Position numbers and translations under genes: made by a program. Shown here in pieces: positions 44,734 through 56,167 of a stretch of DNA of 64,000 bases (positions are counted from its first letter, which is position 1; the number at the start of each line of letters is the position of its first letter). Under the pieces are notes generated by a model. The model searched no databases, was not told where the DNA came from, and saw nothing but the letters and a program-made list of their open reading frames with translations. Source of the DNA: Demequina sp. NBRC 110055 (GTDB lineage Bacteria > Actinomycetota > Actinomycetes > Actinomycetales > Demequinaceae); assembly GCF_002090135.1 (NCBI RefSeq), contig NZ_BBRL01000004.1:62001-126000 (forward strand). The letters are read 5' to 3'.

Positions 44734-45540
44734 CTACGGCGCGACGGGGACGACGCCGTGTGCCGCGAGCCCGGCGGCACCGCCATCGGTGGCCGTCAGC
44801 ACCCAAATGCCGTCTTCGTGGATGGCAATCGAGTGCTCCCAGTGGGCACCCCTGCTGCCGTCGGCCGAGACCACGGTCCAATGATCATCGAGCACGTGCG
44901 AGTCACCGGTCCCGCGCACGAGCATCGGCTCGATGGCAACACACATCCCCGGCTTCACGCGCGGGTGGCGCCCTCGGGTCCGGTAGTTCATGACGTCAGG
45001 TGCCTGGTGCATGGCGGTACCGATGCCGTGACCCACGTACCCTTCGAGCGGAAACAGTCCCGCGGCATCGGCGACGTCCTCAATAGCCGCGGACACGTCA
45101 TCGAGACGGGTCGCCGTGGCGAGCGCCGCGATGCCAGCCCACATGGAGCGGCGGGTCGCCTCCACCAGCTTGCGGTCGACCTCGGACGCCTGCCCCACCA
45201 CGAAGGAGCGCGCAGAGTCGCCGTGCCATCCGTCGACGATCGCACCGCAATCCACGGAGACGACATCGCCGTCGGCAATGACTCGCTCACCCGGGATGCC
45301 GTGGACGATCTCCTCGTTAATCGAGACGCACGCCACCGCGGGAAAGCCGTGGTAGCCCAGGAAATTCGACGTCGCTCCGGCCGCGTCGATGACCTCGGCG
45401 GCGGCGTCGTTCACGTCCTTCGTCGTCGCACCCACCACTGCGGCGGCCTCGGCGGCCGCCAACGCCCGCTCGACCACGAGTCCCGCGCGAGCCATGACGC
45501 GCATGTCTTCGCGAGACTTGTACTCGATGCGGGCAGCCAC
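44734..45540 (-). CDS. map: Methionine aminopeptidase, type I
   Basis: A 268-residue enzyme that removes the initiator methionine. The metal ligands lie in VDCGAIVDGWHGDSARS (two Asp), GHGIGTAMHQAP (His), AIEPM and EHSIAI (two Glu). GTG start one base after the adk stop. The next gene in transcription order is the third repeat-protein gene, not infA as in most actinobacteria. Confidence 0.97.
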   Translation of the reverse strand: MAARIEYKSREDMRVMARAGLVVERALAAAEAAAVVGATTKDVNDAAAEVIDAAGATSNFLGYHGFPAVACVSINEEIVHGIPGERVIADGDVVSVDCGAIVDGWHGDSARSFVVGQASEVDRKLVEATRRSMWAGIAALATATRLDDVSAAIEDVADAAGLFPLEGYVGHGIGTAMHQAPDVMNYRTRGRHPRVKPGMCVAIEPMLVRGTGDSHVLDDHWTVVSADGSRGAHWEHSIAIHEDGIWVLTATDGGAAGLAAHGVVPVAP

Positions 45541-45541
45541 G

Positions 45542-46108
45542 TTAGTGGGACTCGACGGCGGCGACGATGCGGTCGGTCACGTCGCCGACCTCTCCGAGCC
45601 CGTCGACCTGCACCAGCACGCCACGTCCCTCATAGAAGGCCGTCAACGGTGCCGTCTGGGTCGCGTAGACCTCGAGACGCTTGCGAATCACGGGCTCGGT
45701 GTCATCCGCACGGCCCTCGATCTCGGCGCGCTTGAGCAGTCGCTCGGTCACCGCGTCGGAGTCGGCGGTGATCTCGATCGCGACGTCGAGCGTCACACCA
45801 AGATCGCTCAGCATGGTGTCGAGCTCGACAGCCTGCTCCGGATTGCGCGGGTAGCCGTCGAGCAGGAAACCGTCGGCGACGTCGTCCTGCGCCAGTCGAT
45901 CCCGCACCATCGCGTTCGTGATCTCGTCGGGAACGAGAGCACCGGCAGACATGTACTCCTGCGCCTTGCGGCCCAGGGCGGTCTCACCCTTCACGTTCGC
46001 GCGAAAGATATCTCCGGTCGAGATGGCGGGGACGCCATAGCGCTCCGCGAGACGGGCTGCCTGGGTGCCCTTACCCGCTCCGGGCGGGCCAAGGAGAACG
46101 GTACGCAT
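45542..46108 (-). CDS. adk: Adenylate kinase
   Basis: A 188-residue short-lid adenylate kinase. The P-loop is GPPGAGKGTQ at 7-16; the DGYPRNPEQA and the RADDTEPVIRKRLEVY lid/core motifs are present, with no zinc-finger lid. It balances AMP, ADP and ATP. It overlaps secY by one base. Confidence 0.97.
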   Translation of the reverse strand: MRTVLLGPPGAGKGTQAARLAERYGVPAISTGDIFRANVKGETALGRKAQEYMSAGALVPDEITNAMVRDRLAQDDVADGFLLDGYPRNPEQAVELDTMLSDLGVTLDVAIEITADSDAVTERLLKRAEIEGRADDTEPVIRKRLEVYATQTAPLTAFYEGRGVLVQVDGLGEVGDVTDRIVAAVESH

Positions 46109-47406
46109 TATCGGAGGAACCCTTCGTAACTGTGCTGCTCCAGCTGAGACTGGATGCGCTTGACGGTGTCGAGGCCGACACCCACGAGGATCAGTACCGA
46201 CGCCCCGCCGAACGGGATCGAGGTGCCGAGCCCGAGGGCGACGAAGACGACGGTCGGAAGCAGCGCCACCAGCGCGAGGTAGATCGAGCCCGCGGCGGTG
46301 ATGCGCGACAGCACATAGGACAGGAAGTCGGCGGTCGGCTGGCCGGGACGGATACCCGGGATGAAGCCGCCGTACTTCTTCATGTTGTCGGCCACATCGT
46401 CCGGGTTGAACGTGATGGCCGTGTAGAAGTACGCGAAGAAGATGATCAGCGTCACATACAGAGCGATGTTCAGCGGCGAACCCGGGTTGGCAACGTGGTT
46501 CTGAAGCCAGATCACCCAGTCGGCCGGGTTGTTGCCCGAGAACTGCACGATGACGGTCGGCAGCGTGAGGAGCGACGACGCGAAGATCACGGGGATGATG
46601 CCCGCCATGTTGATCTTCATCGGAATGTAGGTGGAGGAACCACCGAGCGTACGGCGGCCCACGACGCGCTTGGCGTACTGCACAGGGATGCGGCGCTGCG
46701 ACTGCTCGACGAACACGACCGCGGCGATGATCGCCAGCACGAGGATCGCCACGAGCACGGTGTTGCGTACACCGTCCGACGAGTTCCAGATGGTCGACAC
46801 GGCGCCGGGGAACGATGCGGCGATCGAGGTGAAGATCAGCAGCGACATGCCGTTCCCTACACCGCGCTCCGTGATCCGCTCGCCGAGCCACATGACGAGG
46901 ACCGTACCGGTCGTCATCGTGAGGATCATGATGGCGATCGTGTACCACGAGTCGTTCGGGATGATCGGGACGGCACAGCCGGGGAAGAACACGTCGTTGC
47001 GCGCGAGCGTGATGTACGACGCCGACTGCAACGCTGCGAAGCCGACGGTGATGTAGCGCGTGTACTGGGTGAGCTTGGCCTGACCCTCCGGTCCCTCCTT
47101 ATAGAGGGTCTCGAAGCGCGGAATGAGCACGCGCAGCAACTGCACCATGATCGACGCGGTGATGTACGGCATGATGCCGAGCGCGAAGATCGACAGCTGG
47201 AGTAGGGCTCCACCCGAGAAAAGATCGAGGATCTGGAACGCGCTGTTCGTCGTCGTCTGGTTCGCGCACAGCTGCACGTTCTCGTAGTTGATTCCCGGCG
47301 TCGGGATGGCCACGCCCATGCGATAGATCGCGATGATTCCGAGCGTGATCAGGAGCTTCTTGCGCAGATCCGGCGTGCGGAACGCGTTGAGGAAGCCTCG
47401 CAGCAT
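46108..47406 (-). CDS. secY: Protein translocase subunit SecY
   Basis: A 432-residue channel protein with ten membrane helices. It begins MLRGFLNAFRTPDLRKKLL; the cytoplasmic loop KRVVGRRTLGG and the PGIRPGQPTADFL region before helix 9 are conserved. It forms the general secretion pore with SecE and SecG. GGAGGAT precedes the ATG. A GC-rich hairpin lies between it and rplO. Confidence 0.97.
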   Translation of the reverse strand: MLRGFLNAFRTPDLRKKLLITLGIIAIYRMGVAIPTPGINYENVQLCANQTTTNSAFQILDLFSGGALLQLSIFALGIMPYITASIMVQLLRVLIPRFETLYKEGPEGQAKLTQYTRYITVGFAALQSASYITLARNDVFFPGCAVPIIPNDSWYTIAIMILTMTTGTVLVMWLGERITERGVGNGMSLLIFTSIAASFPGAVSTIWNSSDGVRNTVLVAILVLAIIAAVVFVEQSQRRIPVQYAKRVVGRRTLGGSSTYIPMKINMAGIIPVIFASSLLTLPTVIVQFSGNNPADWVIWLQNHVANPGSPLNIALYVTLIIFFAYFYTAITFNPDDVADNMKKYGGFIPGIRPGQPTADFLSYVLSRITAAGSIYLALVALLPTVVFVALGLGTSIPFGGASVLILVGVGLDTVKRIQSQLEQHSYEGFLR

Positions 47407-47451
47407 TGATCCTCCACTAGTGGGGTCCGGGACTGTGCCCGGGTGAGCGTA

Positions 47452-47481
47452 GGGCGGGCCGCACCGTGGTGCGGCCCGCCC
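47452..47481 (-). terminator. GC-rich hairpin between rplO and secY
   Basis: Arms GGGCGGGCCGCACC (47452-47465) and its complement (47468-47481) are separated by two bases. There is no T-run on the minus strand. It could be a partial terminator or an RNA-processing site separating the spc ribosomal genes from secY-adk-map. Confidence 0.65.
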
Positions 47482-47488
47482 CTAGACT

Positions 47489-48169
47489 CTAGCCCTCGTT
47501 GACCGAGCCGCCTGCGGCCTCGATCTTGGTCTTCGCGGACTGCGAAACCTTGTCCGCATCCACGACCGTCACCTTGACGGAGATCTCGCCCTCGCCCAGC
47601 ACCTTGACGGGCTGGTTCTTACGGACGGCTCCCTTGGCGACGAGCTCGGCCTTCGTGACCTCTCCACCCTTCGGGAAGAGCTCACCGAGCTGACCGACGT
47701 TGATGACCTGGAAGGTCACCTTGTTCGGGTTCTTGAAGCCGGGCAGCTTCGGGATGCGCATGTGGATGGGCGTCTGTCCACCCTCGAAGCGCTCCGGAAC
47801 CTGGTAGCGAGCTCCGGTGCCCTTGGTACCGCGACCGGCGGTCTTACCCTTCGATGCCTCACCACGACCCACGCGGGTCTTCTTGGTGTGTGCACCCTGC
47901 GCGGGGCGCAGGTGGTGCATCTTCAGGGTCGTCACCTTGGCCTCGGGCTCGGCGTCGGCCTTCTTCGCGGCTGCCTTCTTGGCAGTCGCCTTCACGGCCG
48001 GCTTGTCCTCCGCGGCAGCCTTCGAAGCAGTCGCCTTCTTGGCGGCAGGCTTCTTCTCGGCGGCAGCCTTGGTGGCGGCGGGCTTCTTCGCAGCCGGCTT
48101 CTTGGCGGCCGGCTTCTTGGCCTCGGTCGCCTCAGCGGCCTCGGCAGGAGCGTTCTTCTCCTCAGCCAT
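47489..48169 (-). CDS. rplO: 50S ribosomal protein L15 with histone-H1-like N-terminal tail
   Basis: A 226-residue protein. The normal L15 domain starts near residue 80 ([20 protein letters not shown], in part, then [10 protein letters not shown]). In front is about 79 residues of Ala/Lys/Pro-rich repeats ([16 protein letters not shown] and similar), like bacterial histone-H1-type tails. Bacterial L15 is usually about 145-150 residues. The ATG at 48169 shares one base with the rpmD stop; a GTG one codon upstream is also possible. The tail could bind RNA or DNA; its role is unknown. Confidence 0.95.
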   Translation of the reverse strand: MAEEKNAPAEAAEATEAKKPAAKKPAAKKPAATKAAAEKKPAAKKATASKAAAEDKPAVKATAKKAAAKKADAEPEAKVTTLKMHHLRPAQGAHTKKTRVGRGEASKGKTAGRGTKGTGARYQVPERFEGGQTPIHMRIPKLPGFKNPNKVTFQVINVGQLGELFPKGGEVTKAELVAKGAVRKNQPVKVLGEGEISVKVTVVDADKVSQSAKTKIEAAGGSVNEG

Positions 48170-48351
48170 CACTCAACCTCCTCGACGGTGATCAGGTGAT
48201 CCACCGCCTTGACCATCCCGCGGATCTCGGGACGGTCCTCCTTGACGACGATGTCGCCGATGCGCTTCAGACCGAGCGACCGAAGGGTCTCCCGCTGCGC
48301 AGGCTTGACGCCGATCGTCGACTTCTTCTGCTGAACCTTGAGGCGTGCCAT
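48169..48351 (-). CDS. rpmD: 50S ribosomal protein L30
   Basis: A 60-residue L30 of normal length ([20 protein letters not shown] at the start, LKRIGD and VRGMV-type middle). It overlaps both rpsE and rplO by one base. Confidence 0.97.
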   Translation of the reverse strand: MARLKVQQKKSTIGVKPAQRETLRSLGLKRIGDIVVKEDRPEIRGMVKAVDHLITVEEVE

Positions 48352-48914
48352 TACTTCACTCCCGCTGCCTGTGCACGGAGCATCGCGGCCGGGGCCACGT
48401 CCTCGACGGCCTTGCCGCGACGTGCGGCCACCGCCTCGGGCTGCTCGAGCGACTTCAGGGCCGCCACGGTCGCGTGCACGATGTTGATCGCGTTCGACGA
48501 GCCGAGCGACTTGGACAGGATGTCGTGAACGCCAGCGCACTCGAGCACGGCGCGCACGGGACCACCCGCGATCACACCGGTACCCGGCGACGCGGGACGC
48601 AGGAACACGACGCCCGCAGCGGCCTCACCCTGCACAGCGTGCGGGATGGTGCCCTGGATGCGGGGAACGCGGAAGAAGTTGCGCTTGGCCTCCTCGACGC
48701 CCTTGGAAATCGCCGCGGGCACCTCCTTGGCCTTGCCGTAACCCACGCCCACGTTGCCTTCGCCGTCGCCGACGATCACGAGGGCGGTGAAGCTGAAGCG
48801 ACGACCACCCTTCACGACCTTGGAGACGCGGTTGATCGTGACGACGCGCTCGATGAACTTGTTGTCGGGCTCGTTGCCGCGACGGTTGTCGCGACGGTTG
48901 CTGTTGTCAGCCAT
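48351..48914 (-). CDS. rpsE: 30S ribosomal protein S5
   Basis: A 187-residue S5 with an N-terminal Asn/Arg-rich extension (about 1-18), the [20 protein letters not shown] double-stranded-RNA-binding domain start and [13 protein letters not shown]. It has a role in decoding accuracy. Confidence 0.97.
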   Translation of the reverse strand: MADNSNRRDNRRGNEPDNKFIERVVTINRVSKVVKGGRRFSFTALVIVGDGEGNVGVGYGKAKEVPAAISKGVEEAKRNFFRVPRIQGTIPHAVQGEAAAGVVFLRPASPGTGVIAGGPVRAVLECAGVHDILSKSLGSSNAINIVHATVAALKSLEQPEAVAARRGKAVEDVAPAAMLRAQAAGVK

Positions 48915-48937
48915 ACGAATACCTCCTCGGCCGGGCC

Positions 48938-49309
48938 CTACAGGGCCAGGCCGCCCTCTCGTGCGCCGTCCGCGACCGCGGCCACGCGACCGTGGTACTT
49001 GTTGCCACCGCGGTCGAAGACCACGGTGTCGATGCCGGCAGCCTTGGCGCGCTCGGCGACGAGTGCGCCGACCTTCGAGGCCTTGGCGGTCTTGTCGCCC
49101 TCGAGCGCACGCACGTCGGCCTCAAGGGTCGACGCGGACACCAGGGTCTTGCCGATCGTGTCGTCCACGATCTGCGCGACCATGTGGCGCGACGAACGGG
49201 TGACGACCAGACGGGGACGAGCGGTCGTGCCCGAGATCTTCTTGCGCAGGCGGAAGTGGCGGCGCTTGCGCTGTACCTGCTTCCCCTTGCCCTTAATGGT
49301 GATAGCCAT
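48938..49309 (-). CDS. rplR: 50S ribosomal protein L18
   Basis: A 123-residue L18 that binds 5S rRNA ([19 protein letters not shown] and [17 protein letters not shown]). It starts two bases after the rplF stop. Confidence 0.97.
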   Translation of the reverse strand: MAITIKGKGKQVQRKRRHFRLRKKISGTTARPRLVVTRSSRHMVAQIVDDTIGKTLVSASTLEADVRALEGDKTAKASKVGALVAERAKAAGIDTVVFDRGGNKYHGRVAAVADGAREGGLAL

Positions 49310-49311
49310 GG

Positions 49312-49848
49312 TTACTTACCCGTCTTTCCGGCCTTGCGGCGAACCTGCTCGCCGGCGTAGCGCACGCCCTTGCCCTTGTAGGGCTCCGGGGGACGCACCT
49401 TGCGGATGTTGGCGGCGACCTCGCCGACCTGCTGCTTGTCGATGCCCGCGACCGAGAACTTGGTCGGGCCGTCGACGGCGAACGTGATGCCCTGCGGCGG
49501 TGCGATCACGACGGGGTGCGAGAAGCCGAGCGCGAACTCGAGGTCCGAGCCCTTGAGCGCGACACGGTAACCGGTGCCGACAATCTCGAGCTTCTTCTCG
49601 TAACCCTTGGTGACGCCCTCGACCATGTTGGCAATCAGCGTGCGGGTCAGGCCGTGCAGCGACTTCGAGAGGCGCTCGTCATCGGGGCGCTTGACCTCGA
49701 TGCCGGTCTCGCCCTGCGAGACGGAGATCGGGGCGGCCACGGTGTGGGTCAGGGTGCCCTTGGGGCCCTTGACGCTCACGAGCGCGCCGTCGATCGTGAC
49801 GTCCACTCCGGCGGGAACCGGAACGGGGTACTTGCCAATGCGTGACAT
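49312..49848 (-). CDS. rplF: 50S ribosomal protein L6
   Basis: A 178-residue L6 with the [15 protein letters not shown] start and the [14 protein letters not shown]-terminal motif near the sarcin-ricin loop contact. Normal length. Confidence 0.97.
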   Translation of the reverse strand: MSRIGKYPVPVPAGVDVTIDGALVSVKGPKGTLTHTVAAPISVSQGETGIEVKRPDDERLSKSLHGLTRTLIANMVEGVTKGYEKKLEIVGTGYRVALKGSDLEFALGFSHPVVIAPPQGITFAVDGPTKFSVAGIDKQQVGEVAANIRKVRPPEPYKGKGVRYAGEQVRRKAGKTGK

Positions 49849-49866
49849 ATGAGTGCTCCTTTCCGG

Positions 49867-50265
49867 TTACCAGACGAACGCGACGACTTCGCCGCCGACG
49901 CCCTTCTTTTCGGCCTCGCGGTCAGTCAGCAGACCGGAGGAGGTGGACAGGATCGCGACACCCAGTCCGCCGAGAACCTTGGGCAGGTTCGTCGACTTCG
50001 CGTACACACGCAGGCCCGGCTTGGACACGCGGCGCACGCCCGCGAGCGAACGCTCACGGTTGGGGCCGTACTTCAGGGTCAGGGTGAGGGTCTTGCCCAC
50101 CTCGGCATCGGCAGTCTCCGAGCCGGTGATGTAGCCCTCCTGCTCCAGGATCGAGGCGATGTTCGCCTTGAGCTTGGAGTGCGGCATCGACACGGTCTCG
50201 TGGTACGCCGCATTCGCGTTGCGCAGACGCGTCAGCATGTCTGCGATGGGGTCAGTCATCGTCAT
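49867..50265 (-). CDS. rpsH: 30S ribosomal protein S8
   Basis: A 132-residue S8, [20 protein letters not shown] at the start and [13 protein letters not shown] in the C-terminal domain. The ATG at 50263-50265 is preferred over an upstream ATG that would add eight residues. S8 is the known spc-operon autoregulator in Escherichia coli; its target is not apparent here. Confidence 0.97.
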   Translation of the reverse strand: MTMTDPIADMLTRLRNANAAYHETVSMPHSKLKANIASILEQEGYITGSETADAEVGKTLTLTLKYGPNRERSLAGVRRVSKPGLRVYAKSTNLPKVLGGLGVAILSTSSGLLTDREAEKKGVGGEVVAFVW

Positions 50266-50328
50266 GAGTGTTGAACTCTTCCTCGCCATGGTTTCCGCGA
50301 GAGCTCGCGGACCTGTGGCGTAGTGGTT

Positions 50329-50514
50329 TTACCAGCTGCTCTTGGTGATGCCGGGAAGCTCACCTGCGTGAGCCATCTCGCGGAAGCACACGCGGCAGAG
50401 GCCGAACTTGCGGTACACCGAGTGCGGACGACCGCACTTCTGGCACCGGGTGTAGGCGCGGACGGCGAACTTCTGCTTGCCGGCGGCCTTGTTCTTCAGG
50501 GCAGTCTTCGCCAT
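50329..50514 (-). CDS. rpsN: 30S ribosomal protein S14, zinc-binding type
   Basis: A 61-residue zinc-type S14. The four cysteine ligands are in RCQKCGRPH and LCRVC, distinguishing it from the longer zinc-free form. It sits between rplE and rpsH. Confidence 0.96.
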   Translation of the reverse strand: MAKTALKNKAAGKQKFAVRAYTRCQKCGRPHSVYRKFGLCRVCFREMAHAGELPGITKSSW

Positions 50515-50516
50515 GG

Positions 50517-51077
50517 TTACTTCTCCTTGAACGGGAAGCCCAGCTGCGTCAGCAGCGAGCGGCCCTCGGCGTCGGTCGTCGCGGAGGTCACCACAGTGAT
50601 GTCCATGCCGCGGACGCGGTCGATCTTGTCCTGATCGATCTCGTGGAACATGGACTGCTCCGTGAGGCCGAACGTGTAGTTGCCGTTGCCGTCGAACTGC
50701 TTGGAGCTGAGGCCCCGGAAGTCGCGGATACGCGGCAGGGCGATCGAGATCAGGCGGTCGAGGAACTCCCACATGCGGTCGCCACGCAGCGTGACGTGGG
50801 CGCCGATGGGCTGACCCTCACGCAGCTTGAACTGGGCGATCGACTTGCGGGCCGCGGTCACGGTGGGCTTCTGCCCGGTGATAGCGGTGAGGTCCGCGAT
50901 GGCACCCTCGATGAGCTTCGAGTCCTTCGCGGCGTCACCGACACCCATGTTGACGACGACCTTGGTCAGGCCGGCGACCTGGTTGATGTTCTCGTGACCG
51001 AACTCCTCGCGGAGCTTCGCGATGATCTCGGAGCGGTACTTCTCCTTGAGGCGCGGCTGGGCCGTTGCGGTGGTCAT
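50517..51077 (-). CDS. rplE: 50S ribosomal protein L5
   Basis: A 186-residue L5, which binds 5S rRNA and touches P-site tRNA. NMGVGDA and the [14 protein letters not shown] stretch are conserved. It overlaps rplX by four bases (ATGA). Confidence 0.97.
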   Translation of the reverse strand: MTTATAQPRLKEKYRSEIIAKLREEFGHENINQVAGLTKVVVNMGVGDAAKDSKLIEGAIADLTAITGQKPTVTAARKSIAQFKLREGQPIGAHVTLRGDRMWEFLDRLISIALPRIRDFRGLSSKQFDGNGNYTFGLTEQSMFHEIDQDKIDRVRGMDITVVTSATTDAEGRSLLTQLGFPFKEK

Positions 51078-51415
51078 TCGACGTCCTTACCCGAGCGCTT
51101 GGCGACACGCACGCGCTTGGTGCGGGTGCGGCCGTCCTGCTCGACCTGCTCCGTGCGGAAGCCCACACGGGTGCCCTTCTTGGTCTCCGGGTCGACGAGC
51201 ATCACGTTCGAGACGTGCAGCGACGCCTCGGTCTGAACGATGCCGCCCTGCTGCTGGTCGCGGCGGGTGCCCGGCTTGATGTGCTTGGTCACACGGTTGA
51301 CGCCCTCGACGACCACGCGGTCGTTCTCGACGTCGACGGTGAGCACGCGGCCCTGCTGGCCACGGTCACGACCGGTGATGACGACCACGAGGTCGCCCTT
51401 CTTGATCTTCGCCAT
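51074..51415 (-). CDS. rplX: 50S ribosomal protein L24
   Basis: A 113-residue L24 with the KOW motif [20 protein letters not shown] (about 4-23). An assembly initiator protein. It overlaps rplE by four bases and rplN by one. Confidence 0.97.
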   Translation of the reverse strand: MAKIKKGDLVVVITGRDRGQQGRVLTVDVENDRVVVEGVNRVTKHIKPGTRRDQQQGGIVQTEASLHVSNVMLVDPETKKGTRVGFRTEQVEQDGRTRTKRVRVAKRSGKDVE

Positions 51416-51789
51416 CAGATGACCTCCGGTGCCAGCGAAATGATCTTCATGAACTTACGGTCGCGCAGCTCACGGCCCACCGGGCCGAAGATGCGCGTGC
51501 CACGGGGCTCGCCCGAGTCCGCGTTCTTGAGGATCACCGCAGCGTTCTCGTCGAACTTGATGTACGAACCGTCGGGACGGCGGCGCTCCTTAGCGGTACG
51601 CACGACCACCGCCTTGACGACATCGCCCTTCTTGACGTTGCCGCCGGGGATGGCGTCCTTGACGGTGGCGACGATGGTGTCGCCGATGCCGGCGTAGCGG
51701 CGCTTGGAGCCACCGAGCACGCGGATGACAAGGATCTCCTTGGCACCGGTGTTGTCGGCGACGCGCAGCCGCGACTCCTGCTGAATCAT
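51415..51789 (-). CDS. rplN: 50S ribosomal protein L14
   Basis: A 124-residue L14, with [12 protein letters not shown] and the [17 protein letters not shown] motif; two residues longer than usual at the C-terminus. The 61-base gap to rpsQ shows no gene. Confidence 0.97.
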   Translation of the reverse strand: MIQQESRLRVADNTGAKEILVIRVLGGSKRRYAGIGDTIVATVKDAIPGGNVKKGDVVKAVVVRTAKERRRPDGSYIKFDENAAVILKNADSGEPRGTRIFGPVGRELRDRKFMKIISLAPEVI

Positions 51790-51850
51790 GTGTGTCTCCT
51801 GTCGTCTGGTTCTCGACCGGTCTTACCCGGCGAGCCTGGTCGAACGTTAG

Positions 51851-52138
51851 TTACTTGGCCTTCTCGACGATCTCGACCAGACGCCACCGCTTGGACGCGG
51901 ACAGCGGGCGGGTCTCCATCACGACAACGAGGTCGCCGATACCGGCGGTGTTGAGCTCGTCGTGGGCCTTGATCTTGCTGTTGCGACGGATGACCTTGCC
52001 GTAGAGGGGGTGCTTGACGCGGTCCTCAACCTCGACGGTGATGGTCTTGTCCATCTTGTCGCTCACCACGTAACCGCGACGCGTCTTGCGGTACGCGCGG
52101 TGCTCGGCGGTGGCCGTGCTGTGCTTCTTGGTAGCCAT
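51851..52138 (-). CDS. rpsQ: 30S ribosomal protein S17
   Basis: A 95-residue S17 with an OB fold core ([39 protein letters not shown]). The ATG at 52136-52138 gives a short basic extension in front. Confidence 0.96.
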   Translation of the reverse strand: MATKKHSTATAEHRAYRKTRRGYVVSDKMDKTITVEVEDRVKHPLYGKVIRRNSKIKAHDELNTAGIGDLVVVMETRPLSASKRWRLVEIVEKAK

Positions 52139-52154
52139 GTGTCCTCGAACTTCC

Positions 52155-52397
52155 TTACTCGGCCGACGCCGACGGGGCGGTGCGGATACCGAGCTCGCGC
52201 TCACGCAGGATCGTGTAGATGCGGGCGATGTCGCGCTTGACGGCCTTGAGGCGGCCGTGGTTCTCGAGCTGGCCAGTGGCCGACTGGAAGCGCAGGTTGA
52301 ACAGCTCTTCCTTGGCCTTGCGCAGCTCCTCCACGAGGCGCTCGTCCTCCATGGCGTCGAGCTCACCGGGCATCAGGCTCTTGGTGCCGATAGCCAT
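52155..52397 (-). CDS. rpmC: 50S ribosomal protein L29
   Basis: An 80-residue two-helix L29 ([20 protein letters not shown] then [19 protein letters not shown]) at the exit tunnel. It overlaps rplP by one base. Confidence 0.96.
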   Translation of the reverse strand: MAIGTKSLMPGELDAMEDERLVEELRKAKEELFNLRFQSATGQLENHGRLKAVKRDIARIYTILRERELGIRTAPSASAE

Positions 52398-52816
52398 CAG
52401 ATGTCACCACCCTCACGGGTCACGAAACGGGTCTTCATGGGCAGCTTGTGCTGCGCGCGGCGGAGGGCCTCACGGGCCAGCTCCTCCGGCACACCGGCGA
52501 GCTCGAACATCACACGTCCGGGCTTCACGTTGGCCACCCACCACTCGGGCGAACCCTTACCGGAGCCCATGCGGACCTCGGCAGGCTTCTTGGTCAGCGG
52601 ACGGTCGGGGTAGATGTTGATCCACACCTTTCCACCACGCTTGATGTGACGGGTCATGGCGATACGAGCCGCCTCGATCTGGCGGTTCGTGACATACGCG
52701 GGCTCGAGAGCCTGGATGCCGAAGTCGCCGAACGTCACCTGGGTACCGCCGGTCGCCATACCCGAACGCTTCGGGTGGTGCTGCTTGCGGTACTTCACAC
52801 GACGGGGAATAAGCAT
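52397..52816 (-). CDS. rplP: 50S ribosomal protein L16
   Basis: A 139-residue L16 with [16 protein letters not shown] near the start, which carries the known hydroxylation-site region, and [12 protein letters not shown]. Full length. Confidence 0.97.
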   Translation of the reverse strand: MLIPRRVKYRKQHHPKRSGMATGGTQVTFGDFGIQALEPAYVTNRQIEAARIAMTRHIKRGGKVWINIYPDRPLTKKPAEVRMGSGKGSPEWWVANVKPGRVMFELAGVPEELAREALRRAQHKLPMKTRFVTREGGDI

Positions 52817-52821
52817 GCTGC

Positions 52822-53622
52822 TTAAGCCTCCTTCTTCGCCTCGGCCGGAGCCTCGGCTGCGGGAGCCTCGGCCGAACCGGAGGCGGACTGCTGACGCGGG
52901 CCACCGTCACGACGGGGGCCGCGGCCGTCACGGCGGCCACGCTGGGGGCGAGGGGCCTTCGCCTGCTCGGCGGCCCACTCCTTCTCCGTCATGTCGCCCT
53001 TGTAGATCCACACCTTGACGCCGATGATGCCGAAGGTGGTCTTGGCCTCGAAGAAGCCGTAGTCGATGTTCGCGCGGAGCGTGTGCAGGGGCACACGGCC
53101 CTCGCGGTAGAACTCCGAACGCGACATCTCAGCGCCACCGAGGCGGCCCGAGCACTGCACGCGGATGCCCTTGGCACCGGCACGCAGCGCGGACTGGATG
53201 CCCTTGCGCATGGCGCGACGGAACGCGACACGCGAAGCGAGTTGCTCCGCGATGCCCTGGGCGACGAGCTGAGCGTCGACCTCGGCGTTCTTTACCTCGA
53301 GAATGTTCAGCTGGACCTGCTTACCGGTCAGCTTCTCGAGGTTGGCGCGCAGCTTGTCTGCCTCCGCACCGCGGCGGCCGATGACGATGCCGGGACGCGC
53401 GGTGTGCAGGTCGACACGCACGCGCTCACGGGTGCGCTCGATCTCGACCTTGGACACGCCAGCGCGCTCGAGGCCCTGCGACATGAGCTTGCGGATCTTG
53501 ACGTCCTCGTCCACGTAGTCGCGGTAGCGCTCGCCCTTCTTGGTCGAGTCCGCGAACCAGCGCGAGCGGTGGTCGGTGGTGATCCCCAGGCGGTAGCCGT
53601 GCGGGTTGATCTTCTGACCCAT
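52822..53622 (-). CDS. rpsC: 30S ribosomal protein S3 with C-terminal tail
   Basis: A 266-residue S3. The KH domain ([20 protein letters not shown]) and the C-terminal domain are complete by about residue 220; the last 45 residues are a Gly/Arg then Ala/Glu/Pro tail, common in actinobacteria. It lines the mRNA entry channel. It overlaps rplV by one base. Confidence 0.97.
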   Translation of the reverse strand: MGQKINPHGYRLGITTDHRSRWFADSTKKGERYRDYVDEDVKIRKLMSQGLERAGVSKVEIERTRERVRVDLHTARPGIVIGRRGAEADKLRANLEKLTGKQVQLNILEVKNAEVDAQLVAQGIAEQLASRVAFRRAMRKGIQSALRAGAKGIRVQCSGRLGGAEMSRSEFYREGRVPLHTLRANIDYGFFEAKTTFGIIGVKVWIYKGDMTEKEWAAEQAKAPRPQRGRRDGRGPRRDGGPRQQSASGSAEAPAAEAPAEAKKEA

Positions 53623-53993
53623 TACTTGGCCCCTTCCTTGACGGCGGCGGGCTGAGCGACGACCACAGTGATGTGGCTCGTGCGCTTCAGGATCCGGTTG
53701 GCACGACCCTGAGCGCGCGGCTGAATGCGCTTCATGGTCGGACCCTCGTCCACCGTGATCGACTGGATAACGAGCTCGCGCTCGTCGAAACGCTCACCAG
53801 CGGCTTCGGCCTTGACCCGCGCATTGGCAACCGCCGAGGCGATGAGCTTGCGCACATCCTCAGCGACGGCCTGGGGCTGGAACTTCAGCGAGGCGATGGC
53901 CTCGACTGCGTTCATCCCGCGGACCAGGTTCACGACGCGGCGAGCCTTCTGGGCGGTCACGCGAACGTATCGCGTCTGCGCCTTGGCTTCCAT
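53622..53993 (-). CDS. rplV: 50S ribosomal protein L22
   Basis: A 123-residue L22 with [16 protein letters not shown] and the tunnel-loop hairpin [17 protein letters not shown]. Normal length. Confidence 0.97.
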   Translation of the reverse strand: MEAKAQTRYVRVTAQKARRVVNLVRGMNAVEAIASLKFQPQAVAEDVRKLIASAVANARVKAEAAGERFDERELVIQSITVDEGPTMKRIQPRAQGRANRILKRTSHITVVVAQPAAVKEGAK

Positions 53994-54024
53994 CAGTAAC
54001 TCCTCTTACCTACGCTCGGGCGCC

Positions 54025-54303
54025 TTAGCGGCGGCCCTTGCGGTCGTCCTTCACGTGGCCCTTGAACGTGCGGGTCGGGGCGAACTCGCCCAGCTTGTGA
54101 CCGACCATCGACTCGGTGACGAACACCGGGACGTGCTTGCGGCCGTCGTGCACGGCAAAGGTGTGACCCAGGAAGTCCGGCGTGATGACGCTACGGCGCG
54201 ACCAGGTCTTGATGACGTTCTTGGTACCCGCATCGTTCTGGGCGTCCACCTTCTTCTGCAGGTGGTCGTCGACGAAGGGGCCCTTCTTGAGACTGCGTGG
54301 CAT
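54025..54303 (-). CDS. rpsS: 30S ribosomal protein S19
   Basis: A 92-residue S19 ([15 protein letters not shown] front, [15 protein letters not shown] back). Normal length. Confidence 0.98.
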   Translation of the reverse strand: MPRSLKKGPFVDDHLQKKVDAQNDAGTKNVIKTWSRRSVITPDFLGHTFAVHDGRKHVPVFVTESMVGHKLGEFAPTRTFKGHVKDDRKGRR

Positions 54304-54315
54304 TCTTCAGGCTCC

Positions 54316-55152
<837 letters not shown>

Positions 55153-55171
55153 GGTTGCTTGAGTCCTTTAC

Positions 55172-55477
55172 CTAGCCCACGTGGCCCGAGAAGATGTCGA
55201 GCGCCTCGCCGCCACCGACGGTGACGATCGCGCGCTTGACGTCCTTACGCTTGCCCATCCCGAAGCGGGTGCGGCGCGTCTTGCCCTTGCGGTTGATGGT
55301 GTTCACCGAGAGAACCTTGACGTTGAAGATCTGCTCAACGGCGATCTTGATCTCGGTCTTGTTCGCCCGGGGGTCGACCTCGAAGGTGTACTTGCCCTCG
55401 TCCATGAGCGAGTAGCTCTTCTCCGACACGATCGGACGGATGAGGATGTCGCGGGGGTTCTTGTTCAGGGTGCTCAC
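55172..55477 (-). CDS. rplW: 50S ribosomal protein L23
   Basis: A 101-residue L23, a tunnel-exit protein that docks trigger factor and [23 protein letters not shown] and [15 protein letters not shown] are conserved. GTG start, overlapping rplD by four bases. Confidence 0.97.
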   Translation of the reverse strand: MSTLNKNPRDILIRPIVSEKSYSLMDEGKYTFEVDPRANKTEIKIAVEQIFNVKVLSVNTINRKGKTRRTRFGMGKRKDVKRAIVTVGGGEALDIFSGHVG

Positions 55478-56163
55478 TTGGTCTCCTCCGCCTCGGACTC
55501 GGTGGCAACCGCGGTCGCCGACTTGCCCGTGGCCGGGCCGGCCAGGAACGCCTCGAGAGCGCCGGAGGTGAAGACGGTGTCGTCGTGCACCAGGACGTCG
55601 TAGGTGTTCAGCTGGTCAACCGGAATGACGTGGATCCAGGCCGCGTTGCGCAGCGACTTGAATGCGATCTCGTCCGAGCGCTCGAGAACGACCAGGGCGC
55701 TACGGCCGTTGGTGAGGTTCGCGACGGCCTCAAGGGCCTGCTTGGTCGAGGGGGTCTCGCCCGCGATGACGCCCTGAAGGACGTGGACGCGGTTGGCGCG
55801 GGCCCGGTCGGAGAGGGCGCCACGCAGGGCGGCGGCCTTCATCTTCTTGGGGGTGCGCTGCGAGTAGTCGCGCGGCTGGGGACCGTGCACCGTGCCACCA
55901 CCAGCGAACTGGGGAGCGCGGATCGAACCCTGGCGGGCACGACCGGTGCCCTTCTGCTTGTAGGGCTTCTTACCACCACCCGCGACGTCGCCGCGGGTCT
56001 TGGTGGCGTGGGTGCCCTGGCGGGCGGCGGCGCGCTGGGCGACGACGACCTGGTGAATCAGGGGGACGTTCGTGACGACGTCGAACACCTCGCCGGGCAG
56101 GTCGGCGGTGCCGGCCTTCTTGCCCGAGGCGTCGAGCACGTCGACAGTCAGCGTTTCAGCCAT
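55474..56163 (-). CDS. rplD: 50S ribosomal protein L4
   Basis: A 229-residue L4. The tunnel loop [19 protein letters not shown] and [13 protein letters not shown] region ([14 protein letters not shown]) are present. L4 represses the S10 operon in some bacteria; whether it does so here is unknown. The ATG at 56161-56163 is chosen over an upstream one because rplC ends at 56168. Confidence 0.97.
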   Translation of the reverse strand: MAETLTVDVLDASGKKAGTADLPGEVFDVVTNVPLIHQVVVAQRAAARQGTHATKTRGDVAGGGKKPYKQKGTGRARQGSIRAPQFAGGGTVHGPQPRDYSQRTPKKMKAAALRGALSDRARANRVHVLQGVIAGETPSTKQALEAVANLTNGRSALVVLERSDEIAFKSLRNAAWIHVIPVDQLNTYDVLVHDDTVFTSGALEAFLAGPATGKSATAVATESEAEETK

Positions 56164-56167
56164 GGTG

